A DNA stretch of 64,000 nt from Putridiphycobacter sp045107045 (GTDB taxonomy: Bacteria > Bacteroidota > Bacteroidia > Flavobacteriales_D > Crocinitomicaceae), in the NCBI GenBank assembly GCA_045107045.1, contig JBGCFR010000022.1:1-64000 (forward strand). Reading direction: 5' to 3'. The position numbers and the translations under genes were made by a program. The notes beneath the pieces are model-generated. The model did not search any database. It was not told where the DNA came from and saw only the letters and a program-made list of their open reading frames with translations. Shown here in pieces: positions 9,099 to 18,426 of the stretch (within the stretch, counting starts at the first letter, position 1; the number at the start of each line of letters is the position of its first letter).

Positions 9099-10196
9099 TT
9101 AAGGAAACAGCACTTTAGAAATGACCTGAACAGATGCATCCCATGAGAATGTTTCCACCTGTTTAAAACCTAATTCAATCATTTCTGAACGCAATGAATC
9201 ATCAGAGTCTAATTGCTCAAGGCCTTTAGAAATTTCCTCCAAAATATAAGGATCAACCAACAATCCTGCTTTACCACAAACCTCAGGTAATGCAGTTAAA
9301 TTGCCTGACAAAACTGGCACACCACTTTGCATAGCCTCAACTAATGGAATGCCAAAGCCTTCAAAGTAGGACACTAAACACAGTGCTTTTGCTGAACCTA
9401 CTATTTGAGTTAGTTTCTCTATCTCAACATGTCCAGTGAAAAGAACATCTTTTATATTGTTGTCTATTTCCAAAGTCTTCCAAGTAGCTTCGCCTACAAT
9501 TAATAGTTTTGTTTCAGAATTGGTTTTGTTTTTAAATTGCTTAAATGCCTCTATTAAGCGCTGAACATTTTTTCTTGCGTGAATGGCGCCAACATAAACG
9601 AAATAGGACTTACCCTCAGAATGTTCTTTTTTAATTTCATTCTTTATTTGTTCTGATTGCGGCTTAAAAATAGGACTTGCACCATTATAAGCTACTGAAA
9701 TTTTTTCAGATTCAATATTATAGTTATCGACTATATCTTGCTTCGAAAATTCTGATACTGTAATAATATGCTTTGCTTTTTTTGCAAATAATGGAAAGTT
9801 AACTTTTAAATATTTTCTTGGTCTCAATGGAATATCTTCCGGGAAGTGTTCAAAATTTAAATCATGTATAACAGCAATCTGTGGCACATCAGTTCTCAGA
9901 GATAAATAGCCATCAGGAGAGAAGAACAAATCAATACGATATTTTTTTAATGCCCTTGTAACAGACCAATTAAACCATATTTTAAAAAGAATAGGATGTC
10001 TAGCGGGAGGATTCAAAACCACAGGGATTACATTTTTTTCGAAGACAAATTTTGAATCAAAAGCACGATCGAAAAAAAAGTAAAATTCATGTTCAGGGTG
10101 AAGCGCCACAAGACGTTTAGCTACCTCGTAAGTAAACCTACCAAATCCCTCCATTTTATGAGGTAATAAAAACCTTGTATTAATGGCTATACGCAC
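9099..10196 (-). CDS. Family 1/4-type glycosyltransferase (GT-B fold)
   Basis: A 365-residue retaining glycosyltransferase. The N-terminal half starts RIAINTRFLLPHKMEGFGRFTYE, as in mannosyltransferase-like GT4 proteins, with HDLNFEHFP and ITVSEFSKQDI boxes. The C-terminal nucleotide-sugar domain has YVGAIHARKNVQRLIEAF, and EGFGIPLVEAMQSGVPVL supplies the E-x7-E donor-binding motif. Acceptor and donor cannot be told from sequence. Translation starts at GTG 10196; no ATG lies nearby in frame. It is divergent from the FkbM methyltransferase/flippase pair, and all three are probably used in building a surface glycan. Confidence 0.9.
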   Translation of the reverse strand: MRIAINTRFLLPHKMEGFGRFTYEVAKRLVALHPEHEFYFFFDRAFDSKFVFEKNVIPVVLNPPARHPILFKIWFNWSVTRALKKYRIDLFFSPDGYLSLRTDVPQIAVIHDLNFEHFPEDIPLRPRKYLKVNFPLFAKKAKHIITVSEFSKQDIVDNYNIESEKISVAYNGASPIFKPQSEQIKNEIKKEHSEGKSYFVYVGAIHARKNVQRLIEAFKQFKNKTNSETKLLIVGEATWKTLEIDNNIKDVLFTGHVEIEKLTQIVGSAKALCLVSYFEGFGIPLVEAMQSGVPVLSGNLTALPEVCGKAGLLVDPYILEEISKGLEQLDSDDSLRSEMIELGFKQVETFSWDASVQVISKVLFP

Positions 10197-10285
10197 GGTA
10201 CGAATTTAAATAAATATTCTCATTAACACATGCATAAAAAAGAAATCCATCCGACTTCAAAACACAGCTAATTGGAATAAAAGTT

Positions 10286-10293
10286 TACTTTTG
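10286..10293 (+). promoter_or_regulatory. -7 promoter element for the FkbM methyltransferase gene
   Basis: TACTTTTG is an exact TAnnTTTG match. Its last three bases form the in-frame TTG at 10291 that a gene finder might take as a start, which argues for the ATG at 10306 instead. The transcript leader would be very short. Confidence 0.6.
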
Positions 10294-10305
10294 CCTTTAA
10301 TCATT

Positions 10306-11031
10306 ATGAAGAACGGCATAAAATACATTTTGCAAAAACTATTGGGCTACCAACAATACCTTTATGTATTTGCAAAATTTAAAATTAAAACACTACATCT
10401 TGATAGAAAAGAAGGCGATTTTTTCCATTTTATAGATGCCATTTCGAAAGAAGGAATTATTTTAGATGTAGGTGCTAATATTGGAATAATGACCTACCAT
10501 TTATCAAAAAAATTTCCTCAACATGCTATTTATTCTATTGAGCCAATACCTGACAACATAGCGATACTTAATAAAATTATCAAGCGATTTAACTTAAGAA
10601 ATGTTCGTGTTTTACCAATTGCTGTTGGCAATGAAAATACTTTTTTGGAAATGGTTTTACCTTTAAAGGGTAAGGTTAAAATGCAAGGTCTAGCTCATGT
10701 ATTGCATGAAAGCATTGAAGAATGGAATGAAGGAGATAAGTTTAAGGTAAAATCTGTTAAACTGGATGATGAAATTTCTGAATCAGTATCAGCAATTAAA
10801 ATGGATATTGAAAATTTTGAATTCTTTGCCTTATTAGGTGGGCAAAGCCTTATTGAGAGGAATAAACCTGTTATTTATTTAGAATTATGGCCAAATAGCA
10901 ATAGAGACAAATGCTTTAACCTACTCGAAGAAATGAATTATGTGGCCTACGTCATTGAAAACAATAAAAAAGTTGTATTCAACCCTAAAAAGCACAACAA
11001 ACAGAACTTTATTTTTGTAAACGAATCATAA
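10306..11031 (+). CDS. FkbM family SAM-dependent methyltransferase
   Basis: A 241-residue methyltransferase of the FkbM type, which usually O-methylates sugars or lipids. The SAM-binding loop ILDVGANIGIMTYHLS is near residue 55, followed by YSIEPIPDN (acidic residue that would bind the ribose) and VRVLPIAVGNE. The C-terminal SAIKMDIENFEFFALLGGQ matches the FkbM hallmark IKiDvEGfE, with N-F in place of the usual G. I start at ATG 10306 because the upstream TTG lies inside the promoter element. The flippase gene follows after 6 bp, so the pair likely serves export and methylation of one surface glycan. Confidence 0.88.
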   Translation: MKNGIKYILQKLLGYQQYLYVFAKFKIKTLHLDRKEGDFFHFIDAISKEGIILDVGANIGIMTYHLSKKFPQHAIYSIEPIPDNIAILNKIIKRFNLRNVRVLPIAVGNENTFLEMVLPLKGKVKMQGLAHVLHESIEEWNEGDKFKVKSVKLDDEISESVSAIKMDIENFEFFALLGGQSLIERNKPVIYLELWPNSNRDKCFNLLEEMNYVAYVIENNKKVVFNPKKHNKQNFIFVNES

Positions 11032-11037
11032 TTTTAG

Positions 11038-12495
11038 ATGCAAAGAACTTTCATCTTCAATTTGGCACTCATCATTATTCTTAATTTAATTATTAAGCCA
11101 TTCTATATTTTTGGGATTGATGCAGAAGTGCAGAATCAAGTTGGAACATCTGAATACGGACTTTACTTTTCTTTACTTAATCTGACGTTTTTATTCAATA
11201 TAATATTGGATTTCGGGATTGCCAATTACACTTCAAAAACAATTGCACAACACCCTAATTTGGTGGGTAATTACTTTTCAAAATTATTATCCATAAAGTT
11301 CATATTATTTTTTCTATACCTACTATCCATTATAGCAATCGGATTAATCCTAAACTATAATACAATCAGTTTAAAAATATTGCTCTTATTAATTTTCAAT
11401 CAATTCTTAATATCAGGAATTCAATTTATAAGAGCCAACTTGACAGGTTTGCATCAGTTTAAAGCAGAAGCTTTCCTCTCCGTATTCGATAGGCTATTAC
11501 TTATTATCATTTGCAGTATTTTATTATGGACAAATACTTTTGTAGAAGAATTTACAATTTTCACATTTATTGTGGCACAAATGATTGCTTATGGTTTAAC
11601 AGCAATTGTTAGTTTACTTATTGTTTTTAGACATATAAAATTTATTAAAATTCGATTTAATAGAAGCTATACATTAACACTATTAAAGCAAAGTGCCCCT
11701 TATGCTATTTTAATATTTCTAATGTTTATTTACAATCGGATTGATGCGATTATGATTGAACGCCTTTTGGATGATGGGCAGTATCAAGCCGGAATATACG
11801 CACAAGGATTTAGGTATTTAGATGCTGTTAACATGATTGCACTTCTTTTTGCCGGACTTCTTCTTCCAATCTATGCTAGGCTTATTAAAGAAAAGAAAAC
11901 AGTTTACCCTATGGTTAAAACACCAATTAAGCTTTTAGTTCCAGGCAGTATAATGATAGCAATTATTGGTTATCACTATGCATCTACAATTATGGGTTGG
12001 CGATATAATGATACAAATTCAACATCATTCATTTCCTTTTCATTTTTAATTCTATCTTTTATTCCAATTGCTTTTACATACATTTTTGGCACTCTTTTAA
12101 CTGCCAATGGAAATTTAAAGATTTTAAACTATATGGCACTATTTGGTGTGATTCTGAATCTTGTTCTCAACTTTATTCTCATACCAAAATACAAAGCAAT
12201 TGGTGCTGCGAATGCCACACTAATTACGCAAAGTATGACGGCCATTATACAAATCATTATTGCTTACCGAGTTTTTTATTTCAAAATTGATTTTTCTCTA
12301 CTCTCAAAAATATTAATTTTCAGTCTTGTTCTAATTGGTATGAACCTAAGTGAATTTAAACTGTTTTTTGGATTAGACCTTTTAAGCCAAAATAGTCAAA
12401 TTATTTTAAATTTGATCATTGGTACTTTATTAATTTTTGGATTTAGATTTCTTAGATTTAGTGATCTTGCTACACTTTTTAAAAGTGCTAAATAA
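11038..12495 (+). CDS. Polysaccharide/oligosaccharide flippase (MOP superfamily)
   Basis: A 485-residue membrane protein with about 12-14 hydrophobic segments spread over its whole length. Family-typical features include the N-terminal helix followed by LGTSEYGLYFSLLNLTFLF, where Wzx-like proteins have a GxxxYGxY stretch, FILDFGIANYTSK after it, and the mid-protein YNRIDAIMIERLLDD block found in lipid-linked sugar flippases. It probably flips an undecaprenyl-linked glycan across the inner membrane. It follows the FkbM methyltransferase with a 6-bp gap. The substrate is unknown, and the distance from the 53-64 kb polysaccharide operon leaves open whether it serves that pathway. Confidence 0.85.
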   Translation: MQRTFIFNLALIIILNLIIKPFYIFGIDAEVQNQVGTSEYGLYFSLLNLTFLFNIILDFGIANYTSKTIAQHPNLVGNYFSKLLSIKFILFFLYLLSIIAIGLILNYNTISLKILLLLIFNQFLISGIQFIRANLTGLHQFKAEAFLSVFDRLLLIIICSILLWTNTFVEEFTIFTFIVAQMIAYGLTAIVSLLIVFRHIKFIKIRFNRSYTLTLLKQSAPYAILIFLMFIYNRIDAIMIERLLDDGQYQAGIYAQGFRYLDAVNMIALLFAGLLLPIYARLIKEKKTVYPMVKTPIKLLVPGSIMIAIIGYHYASTIMGWRYNDTNSTSFISFSFLILSFIPIAFTYIFGTLLTANGNLKILNYMALFGVILNLVLNFILIPKYKAIGAANATLITQSMTAIIQIIIAYRVFYFKIDFSLLSKILIFSLVLIGMNLSEFKLFFGLDLLSQNSQIILNLIIGTLLIFGFRFLRFSDLATLFKSAK

Positions 12496-12561
12496 CAAAA
12501 CTAAAGATTAATCATATGCTCTACATAATTAACATAAGATATTGCCGTTATATCTCTGAAT

Positions 12562-12569
12562 TATCTTTG
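12562..12569 (+). promoter_or_regulatory. -7 promoter element upstream of the 12612 gene
   Basis: TATCTTTG, exact TAnnTTTG. A TTG at 12542-12544 lies 17 bp upstream, a plausible -33 partner. The start codon is 42 bp downstream. Confidence 0.6.
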
Positions 12570-12611
12570 TTTTAAATAGAAACCCTTAGCTTTGCTTTAA
12601 GATTAAATGAA

Positions 12612-14027
12612 ATGACTAAAAAAAGACTGACTACCGAGGAAAAAGCACTATCCATTAACTTGGACCAAAGTATTTATGGCTCATTTGCTGAAATTGGCGC
12701 TGGTCAAGAGGTAGCTGCCACTTTTTTTAGAATTGGTGGTTCTTCAGGAACTATTGCGTATACACACTCTGCTTATGATATGAAAATAAGTGACAGTATG
12801 TATGGAAAATGTAGCAGATACGTATGTGAAGACAGGTTACAACAGATGCTTGACAAAGAGTTTGAAAACCTTCAAAAAACCATCCCACAAAGAGCTGAAC
12901 AATCACGCTTTTTTGCTTTCGCTAATACAGTTGAATCCCTCAATTATCACAAAACGAATCAAGGTCAAGGTTGGGTCGGCATAAAATATCAGCTAGAAAA
13001 GGGAGGCAAAGAAAATCAGATTATTCTACATGTTAAAATGCATGATAATAGCCACCAAGAACAGCAAAAAGCGTTAGGAATTCTTGGTGTAAATTTAATA
13101 CATGCTGCTTATACTAAATATGAAAAAATTACCGAATTTTTGTCCGATTTATCCTACCGCTTGCCTAAAGATAAATTAGAAATAGACATGTGTTCAGTAA
13201 CAGGACCAGATTACGAACATGTTGACAATAGACTAATTGCTTTGTTGCTAGTGAAACAAGGTTTAACAAATGCAACTATTTTTGATCAAACAGGCAGTGT
13301 TATTCAAGCTTCTGATGCACTTTACAAGAAGAATATTTTTTTAATGCGTGGTCGTTTTAGACCTGTAACAAAAGTTCATGTTGATATGGTGTCAACAGGT
13401 TTAGACGCTTTCTTAGAAGACAAAAATGTTGACCCAGAGAGAGTTCAAGTATTATTAGAATTAACACTTAAGGATTTAACAGCGGACGGAAAGATATCTA
13501 TTAAAGATTTTTTAGATAGAGCTGACCTATTAAATTCAATGGGGTATACAGTAATGGTTAGTAATTATTTGAAGCACTATAAAATGATTGAATACTTGTC
13601 GGACTTTGCGAAAGGTTACAAAATGGGCGTAGTTTTAGGTGTTTATAATTTACAATCTATATTTAGTGAACGCTATTATGAGAATTTAGAAGGAGGCCTA
13701 CTGGAAGCATTTGGAAGAGGTTTTGGTCGTCATGTTAAAATGTATGTTTATCCTGCAATAAATGTAGAATCCGGAGAACTCTACACCCTTGATAATTTTG
13801 ATCTGGAACCTCATCTAAAAGGATTGCTTGATTATATGGCAAAGACTGATAAAGTAGCAGCAATTACTGACTATAACTCCTCTCTCTTAACTATATTTTC
13901 TGATGATGTATTAGCAAAAATTAAGGCTGACGCAAAGGATTGGGAGGAAGATGTACCCGTTGAGGTTTTAAAAGCCATCAAGTTTTACAAACTATTTGGC
14001 TATAAGGGAAAACAGATTAAAGCCTAA
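12612..14027 (+). CDS. Conserved cytoplasmic protein of unknown function (471 residues)
   Basis: A soluble protein that I recognise as a widely conserved but uncharacterised family. The N-terminus has LSINLDQSIYGSFAEIGAGQ and FFRIGGSSGTIAYTHSAYD, and later come LGILGVNLIHAAY, IDMCSVTGPDY, FLMRGRFRPVT and VMVSNYLKHYKMIEYL. No signal peptide or membrane segment is present. I recall homologues carrying labels such as TonB-dependent receptor or nicotinate-nucleotide adenylyltransferase; the sequence shows neither a barrel nor an HxGH nucleotidyltransferase motif, so I treat those labels as unsupported. It has its own promoter element at 12562-12569 and ends 1 bp from the stop of a convergent gene. 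Confidence 0.8.
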   Translation: MTKKRLTTEEKALSINLDQSIYGSFAEIGAGQEVAATFFRIGGSSGTIAYTHSAYDMKISDSMYGKCSRYVCEDRLQQMLDKEFENLQKTIPQRAEQSRFFAFANTVESLNYHKTNQGQGWVGIKYQLEKGGKENQIILHVKMHDNSHQEQQKALGILGVNLIHAAYTKYEKITEFLSDLSYRLPKDKLEIDMCSVTGPDYEHVDNRLIALLLVKQGLTNATIFDQTGSVIQASDALYKKNIFLMRGRFRPVTKVHVDMVSTGLDAFLEDKNVDPERVQVLLELTLKDLTADGKISIKDFLDRADLLNSMGYTVMVSNYLKHYKMIEYLSDFAKGYKMGVVLGVYNLQSIFSERYYENLEGGLLEAFGRGFGRHVKMYVYPAINVESGELYTLDNFDLEPHLKGLLDYMAKTDKVAAITDYNSSLLTIFSDDVLAKIKADAKDWEEDVPVEVLKAIKFYKLFGYKGKQIKA

Positions 14028-14028
14028 T

Positions 14029-14631
14029 TTATTTTTTGGGATAAATCACTTTTGTAAGCTCATCATCTTTATATTTTTCAGTGTATAAAATGTCTCCAAA
14101 TTTATTATAGTACCATGTGAAACCGTTTCTCAAACCTTTAGTATAAGATATTCGTATATAAGGTTGGTCTAAACCTGGAAAATTGCTATAGCACTCCCCT
14201 CTAAACAATTGTCCTTTATACAGATGTACAGTCAGCTTATCTCTTTTCTCTTTGATTAAGTCATTACAGTTACAAGTAATATTCTCAACATCCAAATCTA
14301 GCTGATGGGTTCCTTTTTCGTATTTTTCTTCAAACAAAACGGTTCCGTCACTACCATAGTAAATTATTTTGCCATTTAACCTGCCATTTACAATTTGCTT
14401 TTCAATATAGCTTTGGTCTGAATCATGATACTTAATTATACAGTTTCCAGTATAAAGGGCTCCATTTTTCGTAAAAGTTTTGTCTTCAGTTGTTTCAAGT
14501 TCTGAACATAAACAAGTCTCAACAGTCTCAACTTGTCTATTCTCACCTAAACTTTCAAGGTTTTCATCTAACTCATTTCTACAGTTAATACAAACTAATA
14601 TGACAAAAAATAAAAATAGTTTATGATTCAT
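14029..14631 (-). CDS. Putative lipoprotein with MORN-like (YwqK-type) repeats
   Basis: A 200-residue exported protein. A short signal peptide ends at a probable lipobox cysteine (VCINC, about residue 17). Two copies of a motif of about 45 residues follow: LYTGNCIIKYHDSDQSY..VNGRLNGKIIYYGSDG and LFRGECYSNFPGLDQPY..TKGLRNGFTWYYNKFG, each ending in a LFEEKY/LYTEKY strand. These resemble the MORN-variant repeats of YwqK-type proteins. Each is preceded by a Cys-x-Cys pair (CLCSEL and CNCNDL). Function is unknown. It overlaps the upstream NlpC/P60 gene by 11 bp and is probably translated from the same message. Confidence 0.7.
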   Translation of the reverse strand: MNHKLFLFFVILVCINCRNELDENLESLGENRQVETVETCLCSELETTEDKTFTKNGALYTGNCIIKYHDSDQSYIEKQIVNGRLNGKIIYYGSDGTVLFEEKYEKGTHQLDLDVENITCNCNDLIKEKRDKLTVHLYKGQLFRGECYSNFPGLDQPYIRISYTKGLRNGFTWYYNKFGDILYTEKYKDDELTKVIYPKK

Positions 14632-15097
14632 GGATTACTTTTACAACTGATAAATATCTTTTTTCATACCCACTACCATTATATCTAGTAATAGTTACGC
14701 CATAATTTTTTTTAGAAGATGAGGAATGAATAAAATCAACTACTCCATTATTATTTTTTAAAATAATTCCAAGGTGTCCAGGTTTACGAACTTTTGAATT
14801 TGTTCCTGTAAATACAATTATGTCACCAGGTTTTGCCTTGTCTAGACTGATTTTTTTACCAAAGTTGCTGTAGCTTGCACTTGTCCTCGGTACAGATTGA
14901 TTAAAATTTTTGAATACATAATAAACAAAACCAGAGCAATCAAAACCTTTTTTCGAAGCTCCACCATAATGATAAGGAATCCCTTTTAAAGTTTGCGCAT
15001 AAATAATCAAGCTATCTCTATACAAACTATCAGTTTCAGCACTGTATGAATTTGAATTGAAGCCTACAAACAATAAAATGGTGATTAATAATTTCAT
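14621..15097 (-). CDS. NlpC/P60 (C40) cell-wall peptidase
   Basis: A 158-residue exported cysteine peptidase that should cleave peptidoglycan stem peptides in the periplasm. A signal peptide (MKLLITILLFVGFNSNSYSA) precedes the domain. The catalytic Cys is in KGFDCSGFVYYVF (near residue 54), the His in KPGHLGIIL (near residue 108) and a second polar residue in DFIHSSSS (near residue 122). PGDIIVFTG is also typical. It consists of the catalytic domain alone without SH3 or LysM domains. An exact -7 element lies 9 bp before its ATG, and a lipoprotein gene follows with overlap. Confidence 0.92.
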   Translation of the reverse strand: MKLLITILLFVGFNSNSYSAETDSLYRDSLIIYAQTLKGIPYHYGGASKKGFDCSGFVYYVFKNFNQSVPRTSASYSNFGKKISLDKAKPGDIIVFTGTNSKVRKPGHLGIILKNNNGVVDFIHSSSSKKNYGVTITRYNGSGYEKRYLSVVKVIHES

Positions 15098-15106
15098 CTA
15101 ATTTTA

Positions 15107-15114
15107 CAAAGTTA
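15107..15114 (-). promoter_or_regulatory. -7 promoter element for the NlpC/P60 gene
   Basis: TAACTTTG on the minus strand, exact TAnnTTTG, ending 9 bp before the ATG. The predicted transcript start would fall on or within a few bases of the start codon, implying a near-leaderless message. Confidence 0.55.
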
Positions 15115-15155
15115 ATATGTTTTTATAGTTTTATCTTGTAAAAAAGTTTCAAAAA

Positions 15156-16166
15156 ATGTCACAAATAAAAAACGCTCAACTAAGATACAGAATAATAGAT
15201 CGAGCCCTTCGAAATAACTTTTCTCCATTTCCTTCAAAACAAAAGTTACGCCAAGCTTGTGAAGAGGCTTTATATGGAGAAGGTACAGGTGAGAACATTT
15301 GCGACTCAACGATAGAAAAGGATTTATTTGCTATGCGAATGGATCATGATGCCCCAATAAAATATAGTAAAATTGAAAAAGGATATTTCTATGAGGATGA
15401 AAATTTCTCAATTGACAATATACCTCTCTCTGAAAGTGATATTGAAGCCATAAAATTTGCAACAAAAACCTTAATGCAGTTTAAAGATGTAAGTATGTTC
15501 AAACAATTCGGTTTTGCAATTGATAAAATATTTGATCGTGTACATATTTCGAATAATCCAAGCGAAAAAATGGTTGAAGATTATGTCCAGTTTGAAACTG
15601 TTCCAGAAACCATTGGTACCGAACTTTTACCAGATATTTTAAAGGCCATTAAGGAACATCAAATTATTACATTCGATTATACAAGCTTCGTCTCAGAAAA
15701 AACTAAAAATAGAGAGGTGGTCCCACTATTATTAAAAGAATACAGAAATCGCTGGTATTTAATATCTTATAATGCTAACAAAAACAGAATTATTACGTTC
15801 GGGTTAGACAGAATGAAAAACCTTACACTTTCAGAAAACTATCATATTAAAAAAATAGAATTTAATCCTGACTTATACTTTAAGCATTCAATTGGAATCA
15901 CTTCATACGACACCGAGCCAGAAAAAATTGAGTTTAAAATAGATAAATTAGGTTCAAAATACATAGTAAGCCAACCTTTACACCCTTCGCAAACGTTACT
16001 TAAAGAAGGAAAGAATAGAAATACGTTTCAAATTAAAGTTTTAATTTCAGAAGAACTGAAAAGATTAATTCTTAGTTATGGAAGTCAAATTGAAATTCTT
16101 AAACCAATTACATTTAGAAACCAAATAATTAACGAAGCAATCAATCTAAATGAAAGGTATGACTAG
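15156..16166 (+). CDS. WYL domain transcriptional regulator
   Basis: A 336-residue regulator. The N-terminal 80 residues (LRYRIIDRALRNN, TGENICDSTIEKDLFAMRMDHDAPI) form a winged-helix DNA-binding segment of the YafY/DeoR-like kind. The central WYL domain has ITFDYTSFVSEKTKNREVVPLLLKEYRNRWYLISYN near residues 172-206, with YRNRWYLI as the ligand-binding box and the LDRMKNL strand after it. A C-terminal extension (LHPSQTLLKEG, RLILSYGSQIEIL) matches the WCX domain. WYL domains often sense nucleotides or DNA damage. It is divergent from the peptidase gene; targets are unknown. Confidence 0.88.
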   Translation: MSQIKNAQLRYRIIDRALRNNFSPFPSKQKLRQACEEALYGEGTGENICDSTIEKDLFAMRMDHDAPIKYSKIEKGYFYEDENFSIDNIPLSESDIEAIKFATKTLMQFKDVSMFKQFGFAIDKIFDRVHISNNPSEKMVEDYVQFETVPETIGTELLPDILKAIKEHQIITFDYTSFVSEKTKNREVVPLLLKEYRNRWYLISYNANKNRIITFGLDRMKNLTLSENYHIKKIEFNPDLYFKHSIGITSYDTEPEKIEFKIDKLGSKYIVSQPLHPSQTLLKEGKNRNTFQIKVLISEELKRLILSYGSQIEILKPITFRNQIINEAINLNERYD

Positions 16167-16208
16167 CATTTCGGCTTGATTTTTGACTCTTAACTACAAG
16201 ATTAAACA

Positions 16209-16216
16209 TACCTTTG
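16209..16216 (+). promoter_or_regulatory. -7 promoter element for the T9SS protease gene
   Basis: TACCTTTG, exact TAnnTTTG, 27 bp before the ATG. TTTTG ending at 16185 is 23 bp upstream, somewhat far for a -33 box. Confidence 0.55.
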
Positions 16217-16243
16217 TAGAATGATGACCTTTTTAACTTTTTT

Positions 16244-18412
16244 ATGAAAAAAATACTAACGCTAATCGCTATACTTTCTATTACACTTGTGCAATCGCAA
16301 ATAAGTGATGGTGGTCTGCCAATGAGTTTCGATTTAAATAAACAGCAAACACCAATTAGCAATAAATATCAAATAGTAGAGATAGAAGCGCCGACAGCGG
16401 CAATTATAAACCTACAAGATAAATCGGCTGAAGAAAAAAATAAACCATATAGAGTTGCTGTTAATATTTCAACACAATTAAACATATTAAATTCAGGATC
16501 TTGGACAACATTGATGAGCGGTGATAAAGTTTGGAGGTTAGGAATAAAAGTGCAAGATGCAAAAGCATTAGGCGTATATTTAAATCAAGACCTAGAAATT
16601 CCTAAAGGAGGAAAATTGCACTTATATAATGATAACCACTCTCAATATATTGGTGCATTCACATCAAATTCTGATGGATTTACAGCATTTGAAATGATTC
16701 AGGGTGACAAATTAACCCTAGAATATTATATGCCCAAGGACAATCAATCATTACCTAATATTTCCATTTCTGAAATAGCCTATTATTATAGAGGTGTGGG
16801 TGAAAGGATGGTATTATTCGAAAATGGAAGAGCTTCAGACAATAGAGCTGATGCTTGTCAAGTTGATGTAGCTTGTTCGGAAATTGCTGGATGGGAGCCA
16901 CAAAGAGATGCAGTTGTTAAGTACACCTTTGTATTAGGAACTGGCACCTTCCTTTGCTCCGGCGCAGTAATTAATAATACTGAACAAGATTGTAAACCAT
17001 ATATTTTAACAGCCAATCATTGTGGTGAACCAACTAGCTCAACTGATATTGAAGACCATCTTTGGTATTTTAATTATCAAAGACCAACGTGCTCACAAGG
17101 AAATACAACCCCTTACAATGGAGCGCAATCTCAAACCATGTCAGGAGGCTATTTTAGAGCCTCTTCAGAATTAGGAACACACCCTCCGTCAAATCAAAAT
17201 CAGGTGGCGGGTTGTGACTTTGTACTTCTTGAACTAGAGGACTCAATCCCTTCAGCATACAATGCTTTCTATTCAGGCTGGAATAGAAATAATGGAGCTT
17301 CGGGATCAGGAGTTGGGATTCATCACCCAAACGGTGATGAAAAAAAAATAAGTACTTATTCAACCAGTGTGTCATCATCAACATATAACGGCGGATGGTC
17401 AGGAGCACACTGGTTAGTTAACTGGGTATCGACTACACATGGACATGGCGTAACGGAAGGGGGCTCTTCTGGCTCACCATTATTTAATACTGATGGAAAA
17501 ATAGTAGGCCACCTAAGTGGTGGATCCTCTTATTGCAACGCTCCAACTTTACCAGATTTATATGGCAAGTTTAACAAAGCATGGACACAAGACGGTAACA
17601 ACTCTTCTTCTCAATTAAAACCTTGGCTTGATCCACTCAATTCCGGTGTACTTGAATTAGATGGTGCTTACACCCCATGTTCATCAAATACAGGATATTG
17701 TGATGCTACATCAGTCACTTGTGATGAGTATATCAGCAATGTAACATTAGCTGGTGTTTCTAAAACATCAAGTTGCGATCATTACAGTCATTACTGGCAA
17801 AACCAACCAATTGAATTATCAGCCAGTTCATTTTATCAACTTAACATTACTCCTGCTATTTTAAATAGTTCTTCTGTTGCCTATGATGGAGACCAAATAG
17901 CAGCGTGGATTGATTGGAACTCCGACGGAGACTTTACAGATGCAGGCGAGTTAGTGCTTTCGGAAGTAATTGTTGGTTCACCAAACATCCCTTTGAATAC
18001 AGTCATTTTAGTTCCTAGTAATGCGGAACTTGGCACAACAAGAATGAGGGTAAGAATTACATTTGATGTCACTTCAGAAGGACCAATTTCTCCTTGTGGA
18101 ACTTCGAACTATGGCGAAGTTGAGGATTATCAGCTAAATATTAATGAGGGGGCTTTATCGATAAATACATCTGATCTAGGATTAGTCAAAATATTTCCAA
18201 ACCCTACCTCTGGTGAACTAAATATTAATCTCAATAAATATTTAAATGTGGACTATATTATGATAACAGATGTGTCAGGAAAGATAATTACTAATCATAT
18301 TCCTACAGCTCAAAATACTAAACTTGACCTAAACCAGTATACCAAAGGAATGTATTTTGTAGTTATAAAATCTGTTGATCATACCTGGGTTAAAAAAGTA
18401 ATTTTGGAATAG
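16244..18412 (+). CDS. T9SS-secreted trypsin-like serine peptidase with GEVED domain
   Basis: A 722-residue secreted protease. After a signal peptide (MKKILTLIAILSITLVQSQ) and a propeptide-like region, a lysyl-endopeptidase-type trypsin domain spans about residues 200-470, with the catalytic His in ILTANHCG (near 258), Asp in CDFVLLELED (near 325) and Ser in GGSSGSPLF (near 408). Paired cysteines throughout fit an extracellular enzyme. A GEVED domain (AAWIDWNSDGDF ... NYGEVEDYQL) follows at about 530-635, then a T9SS type A tail (FPNPTSGELNINL, VSGKIITN). It should be exported by T9SS and act outside the cell on proteins. It has its own promoter element and stands alone. Confidence 0.93.
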   Translation: MKKILTLIAILSITLVQSQISDGGLPMSFDLNKQQTPISNKYQIVEIEAPTAAIINLQDKSAEEKNKPYRVAVNISTQLNILNSGSWTTLMSGDKVWRLGIKVQDAKALGVYLNQDLEIPKGGKLHLYNDNHSQYIGAFTSNSDGFTAFEMIQGDKLTLEYYMPKDNQSLPNISISEIAYYYRGVGERMVLFENGRASDNRADACQVDVACSEIAGWEPQRDAVVKYTFVLGTGTFLCSGAVINNTEQDCKPYILTANHCGEPTSSTDIEDHLWYFNYQRPTCSQGNTTPYNGAQSQTMSGGYFRASSELGTHPPSNQNQVAGCDFVLLELEDSIPSAYNAFYSGWNRNNGASGSGVGIHHPNGDEKKISTYSTSVSSSTYNGGWSGAHWLVNWVSTTHGHGVTEGGSSGSPLFNTDGKIVGHLSGGSSYCNAPTLPDLYGKFNKAWTQDGNNSSSQLKPWLDPLNSGVLELDGAYTPCSSNTGYCDATSVTCDEYISNVTLAGVSKTSSCDHYSHYWQNQPIELSASSFYQLNITPAILNSSSVAYDGDQIAAWIDWNSDGDFTDAGELVLSEVIVGSPNIPLNTVILVPSNAELGTTRMRVRITFDVTSEGPISPCGTSNYGEVEDYQLNINEGALSINTSDLGLVKIFPNPTSGELNINLNKYLNVDYIMITDVSGKIITNHIPTAQNTKLDLNQYTKGMYFVVIKSVDHTWVKKVILE

Positions 18413-18426
18413 TAGAAATTTAGATA

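Noticed and set aside
10291..10305. TTG start for the FkbM methyltransferase, giving five extra residues
   Set aside because: The TTG is the end of an exact TAnnTTTG promoter element; ATG 10306 gives the usual N-terminus.
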